The notes below the pieces were generated by a model that saw only the letters and a program-made list of their open reading frames with translations, did no database searches and was not told where the DNA came from. A DNA stretch of 64,000 bases, from the NCBI RefSeq assembly GCF_023078275.1, contig NC_062993.1, positions 2,541,252-2,605,251 of the forward strand, given 5' to 3'. Positions 60,893-64,000 of this stretch are shown piece after piece; positions within the stretch are counted from its first letter, which is position 1; the number at the start of each line of letters is the position of its first letter. Position numbers and translations under genes: made by a program. Source of the DNA: Leguminivora glycinivorella (Eukaryota > Arthropoda > Insecta > Lepidoptera > Tortricidae).

Positions 60893-61768
60893 GCTGAGCT
60901 GACAGTGCAAACCTTTGCGTCAAAATACAGGAAACAGTGTGAATTTCACGAAAGTTATTCAAGAAACCTATTAAAAACTAAGTGCATGGTCGTAGAAAAA
61001 GTATTGTATGCAACGGTGTTTAACTGAGTCAAAAAATACTCGTGGCGTCTTAATAACAATTTTCGGCTTCGCCTCAAATTGTTACCCACGCCACTCGTCT
61101 TTTTTGATCTCCTTTAAACGCCTGTTGCATAAAATACTATTTAAAGTTCTGCTTTTGAGATTTTTTCATATTTGAGAAAACAGCCCTTATGGCCTGAAAT
61201 ACGGCATACGGCAGTGATATTGACATTGACATATGCTTTTTCGTATTTTGATGGTATTTTGACTGCACTAAATTTTTTGCCATGCTAATTTGAACCTTAT
61301 CTCTGAGCGATGTTTTTTAATTTTCAGTTACATCACAGATGTGTATGACATGACATCTAGGTATTTAGCCATTTAAAAGAAACTACAAGGGGCTTTACAG
61401 ACGTGGCGACTGCAACTGGTACAGGGCCTAAGCCATAATTTAAAATTATATTGTGATTTTTATATGTATTTGTGGTTTATTTAATACTAAGTATGAGTTT
61501 CAACATTTTCAACTCAAGGAACTGAAATTAAGAGAAGGGACTCGGAAATTGGGTAAGATCAAGAGTCTGATGCAGATGCCGATGGCAGTATTGGATAAGA
61601 TAAGATATGCGTCGATATTCCCTGTCTTTCTTTGTGTCTCTGACATGACTGCTGCTAAATAGCTGTACTCTATTCATTAGGTTTTTATTTTATACACATA
61701 CTTTATTTTTGTATCAAATTTAATACACCCCGCATATACGTAATGCACAGCACAGGCCTCCGAAGACC

Positions 61769-61888
61769 GGCAGGGCAATCATGGTCGCGCGATAAATGGT
61801 ATAACATCGGGCCGTCCCTATCGCACTTACAAATAGTGTGATAGGGCTGATGTTTTATCATTTATCACGCGACCATAATTGTCTGCCT
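61769..61888. mobile_element. Palindromic MITE, second copy of 54301-54425
   Basis: It has the same arms (GGCAGGGCAATCATGGTCGC, inverted at the right) with a small deletion in the right arm. 61890-62640 after it has no supported feature. Confidence 0.8.
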
Positions 61889-62649
61889 GGAGGTATCGGC
61901 CTTTAGCCCTTCACACACGTCTTTGAATAATGTTTGCGGGGATAGGCAGGCTGACGATTTTTAATCTAAGTATAGAAAAGTAACGCAAAATGAAGTGCAA
62001 AGTAATTTGAAATACACCTAGATAAACAATCAATTGAATAAGGAACGTTATCTACATATTTAGGTAAATTTAAGTCACATGAGACATGAACAGAGAAGGA
62101 AAGCTAGATGATGCGTATTTTTTCTCTGTCTTCTTGTATGCTACCTTTTTTACAGTTTTAATTTCTCAAGGAGGTCAGTAGTTGACTACAAACTCAAAAT
62201 AACACTCTTGAAAAAAATTTAGGGTCACTGACCTTTCACAGTAAATTGAGGTAGTGTGAGTGAAGGGTGTTTGTGTGTGTAATGGGGTAATTTGACAGAT
62301 TCTGAAAATTCTCCCCATGCTCTACCCCCGCTCTTTTTCCTCCTTCAAAACTTATTTAAACGGAATCAATATTATTGCTGCAATGTAAAATTATTTTTTT
62401 TCCTTTTTTCTCCGTGTTTTCTAACGCGCTTATTTTTAGGAGGCGGTTTTTTTTTCATGGTTTGTTTAAGGTACACACCGACATGCTGTAAACATTTTTT
62501 AGTTTTTCGTAAGTTAGTCGTTAACGGTGGTCTACAGCTAAAATTGATCTACGACAGAAATGATCTGTACATATTAAAGTAAGTAGGGAAGAAAACCGCC
62601 ATGCTGAAGTGTATTTGTGCATGCCACGTCTGGTCTGTCGCATGCATGG

Positions 62650-62765
62650 TGAGACGACTTGGACGCCTTTATGAGTGACTGCATGGCCGGAAAAATAACA
62701 CCAGAGGGAGTTGAGGAAATCAAGGCCTTTGCCCAGCAGTAGGGCACTATAACGGGCTAATTAAA
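62650..62765 (+). repeat. LINE 3'-end fragment
   Basis: GAGTTGAGGAAATCAAGGCC and TTTGCCCAGCAGTAGGGCAC, then GCTAATTAAAA, match the wording of the C-terminus and short 3' end of moth RTE/CR1-type elements. The rest of the element is missing. Confidence 0.5.
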
Positions 62766-63279
62766 AAAATCTGTACCAGTTTAATTTTAATCTATTTTTA
62801 AGAAATGTTCCTACTAAAATGTAGATTCTAGCGAAAAAACGTACCTAGGTTTTTCCATTATTTTTAGCTGCAAGCCACTATTTACGATTTAATCGATTTA
62901 AATAAAACTTGCCTACTAAATTATCCATTTGCATATTGATCGTAGCGAAAACACGTACGAAAACGACGTACGTTTTTCTGTTTTACTTTTTTAAAGGCAC
63001 AGGTCACACGTTTTTCATCAAATCTATGTCGTACCGTTTAGGTTTTTTGGCTAATTGTTACCAATCTTGAGTATCACTTTTTTTGTCCATAATGAAAAAG
63101 GCCGTTTTTTGGAAATTTTTGATTGACTCGAGCGTCTTTAAAAATAAAAATATCAAAACGTTCCAACACAGATAAGATTAATAATTAATAACAATCTGAC
63201 TGGGAACAAATCAAATTATTTTATTGAATATTTTTTTGATTTGTTATTTAATAACCTAACAACAAAATTAAAATTTTGA

Positions 63280-63508
63280 TAAAACTCCCGACCGCGACAT
63301 AGTGGACCGATTTTCATGAAACATGGCTAAGAACACTCCCGACTAACTCAGCTTTCAGACAAAAAAACTAAATTTAAATCGGTTCATCCGTTCGGGAACT
63401 ACGATGCCACAGACACACACACACACACACAGACAGACAAACAGACAAATAGACAGACAGACACGTCAAACTTATAACACCCCTTCGTTTTTGCGTCGGG
63501 GGTTAAAA
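63280..63508 (-). repeat. Third copy of the CCCCCGACGCAAAAACGACG repeat
   Basis: It is inverted relative to 12193-12430. It holds CCGACCGCGACATAGTGGAC, a CACA/GACA microsatellite (63412-63465) and a closing GCGTCGGGGGTTAAAA. From 63509 to the window end only the SINE fragment near 63575-63625 is recognisable. Confidence 0.7.
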
Positions 63509-64000
63509 ATAGTCTTTCGCTATATCGTAATGCTGCAAAAGGATTCATATAGGAGGTGCAAGCACTAATTGTTGCCTTGGGCCTTGTCGTTTTTTCTTTC
63601 GTGTATGATGTCTATTTCAATTTATAGAATAATCTGTGTTGAAAAAATCAGTCTACCTTCAAAAACGGGAGGGAGAGAAAAAAAGGGAGGAAATAGTCGA
63701 GAGCGTTGGTATGGAAATTGAACCGTCCTGTATCGTCTAAAAATATAATCGATTGTCGATTTAGCCCCGCTCCGCAGCTGCCAGCTTGCAGACCTGAGGT
63801 TGACTATGATAAGAGAAGCATCTTAGCAGGTTGCCTCAAGGGCCTACTCCAAAATCCTGCCAGATTTCCGTCCATAGTCCATAATAGTGCGTAATTTTAT
63901 TTTCACGAATTTATCGGATTCGGATCGGACGTAGTTCGAAAGCGCTCTATTTTTAACGTAAGTACGTACCTATCGTCATATTCAGATAGAACGAATATTT

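Overview
The window looks like a lepidopteran (moth or butterfly) chromosome segment. The DNA is AT-rich, genes are cut by short AT-rich introns, and the repeats include tRNA-derived SINEs, Helitron-like CTAGT-ended repeats, BEL/Pao, PIF-Harbinger and hAT pieces and many TTAA-bounded MITEs. No bacterial features, CRISPR arrays or true tRNA genes were seen.

Layout. 1-1.7 kb: 5' part of a non-LTR retrotransposon on the minus strand (ORF1 frameshifted, ORF2 endonuclease open to the window edge). 2.0-5.7 kb: last six coding exons of a Skeletor-like DOMON protein gene, plus strand, followed by about 2.8 kb of nearly repeat-free AT-rich DNA that looks like a long 3' UTR. 9.66-15.37 kb: a complete seven-exon plus-strand gene for a 288-residue predicted type II membrane protein of a family I do not recognise. 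18.6-23.4 kb: nested mobile elements, the largest a 3.88-kb TTAA-bounded foldback element holding two opposed arrays of a 100-bp tandem repeat. 24-29.5 kb: repeats and AT-rich intergenic DNA. 29.6-44.0 kb: 3' half of an EpsinR/liquid facets-Related gene, minus strand; a single 2.8-kb exon coding for Tel2 (TELO2) lies in its last intron and has an acceptor of the same phase as the ordinary last exon. 44-54.2 kb: a retroelement fragment, a 145-bp-class MITE split by a 2.77-kb hAT-like element, a BEL/Pao element with an unbroken 1699-codon gag-pol ORF, and the 5' end of a PIF-Harbinger element. 54.2-64 kb: repeats only; no host gene could be supported.

The three host genes have unrelated roles (extracellular/spindle-matrix DOMON protein, membrane protein of unknown role, Golgi-endosome adaptor plus PIKK chaperone). 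They share a structural oddity: each carries, in an intron just downstream, a decayed partial copy of one of its own exons, two in the membrane-protein gene. The most unusual items are the giant foldback element (possible long hairpin RNA source), the EpsinR-Tel2 shared 5' structure, the exon-4 relic whose differences are mostly silent, and a short dispersed motif (consensus TGTCTCCTGGGTCAC) scattered through the introns of the membrane-protein gene. All boundaries were read by eye; splice sites follow GT/AG and phase agreement and were not checked against transcripts.
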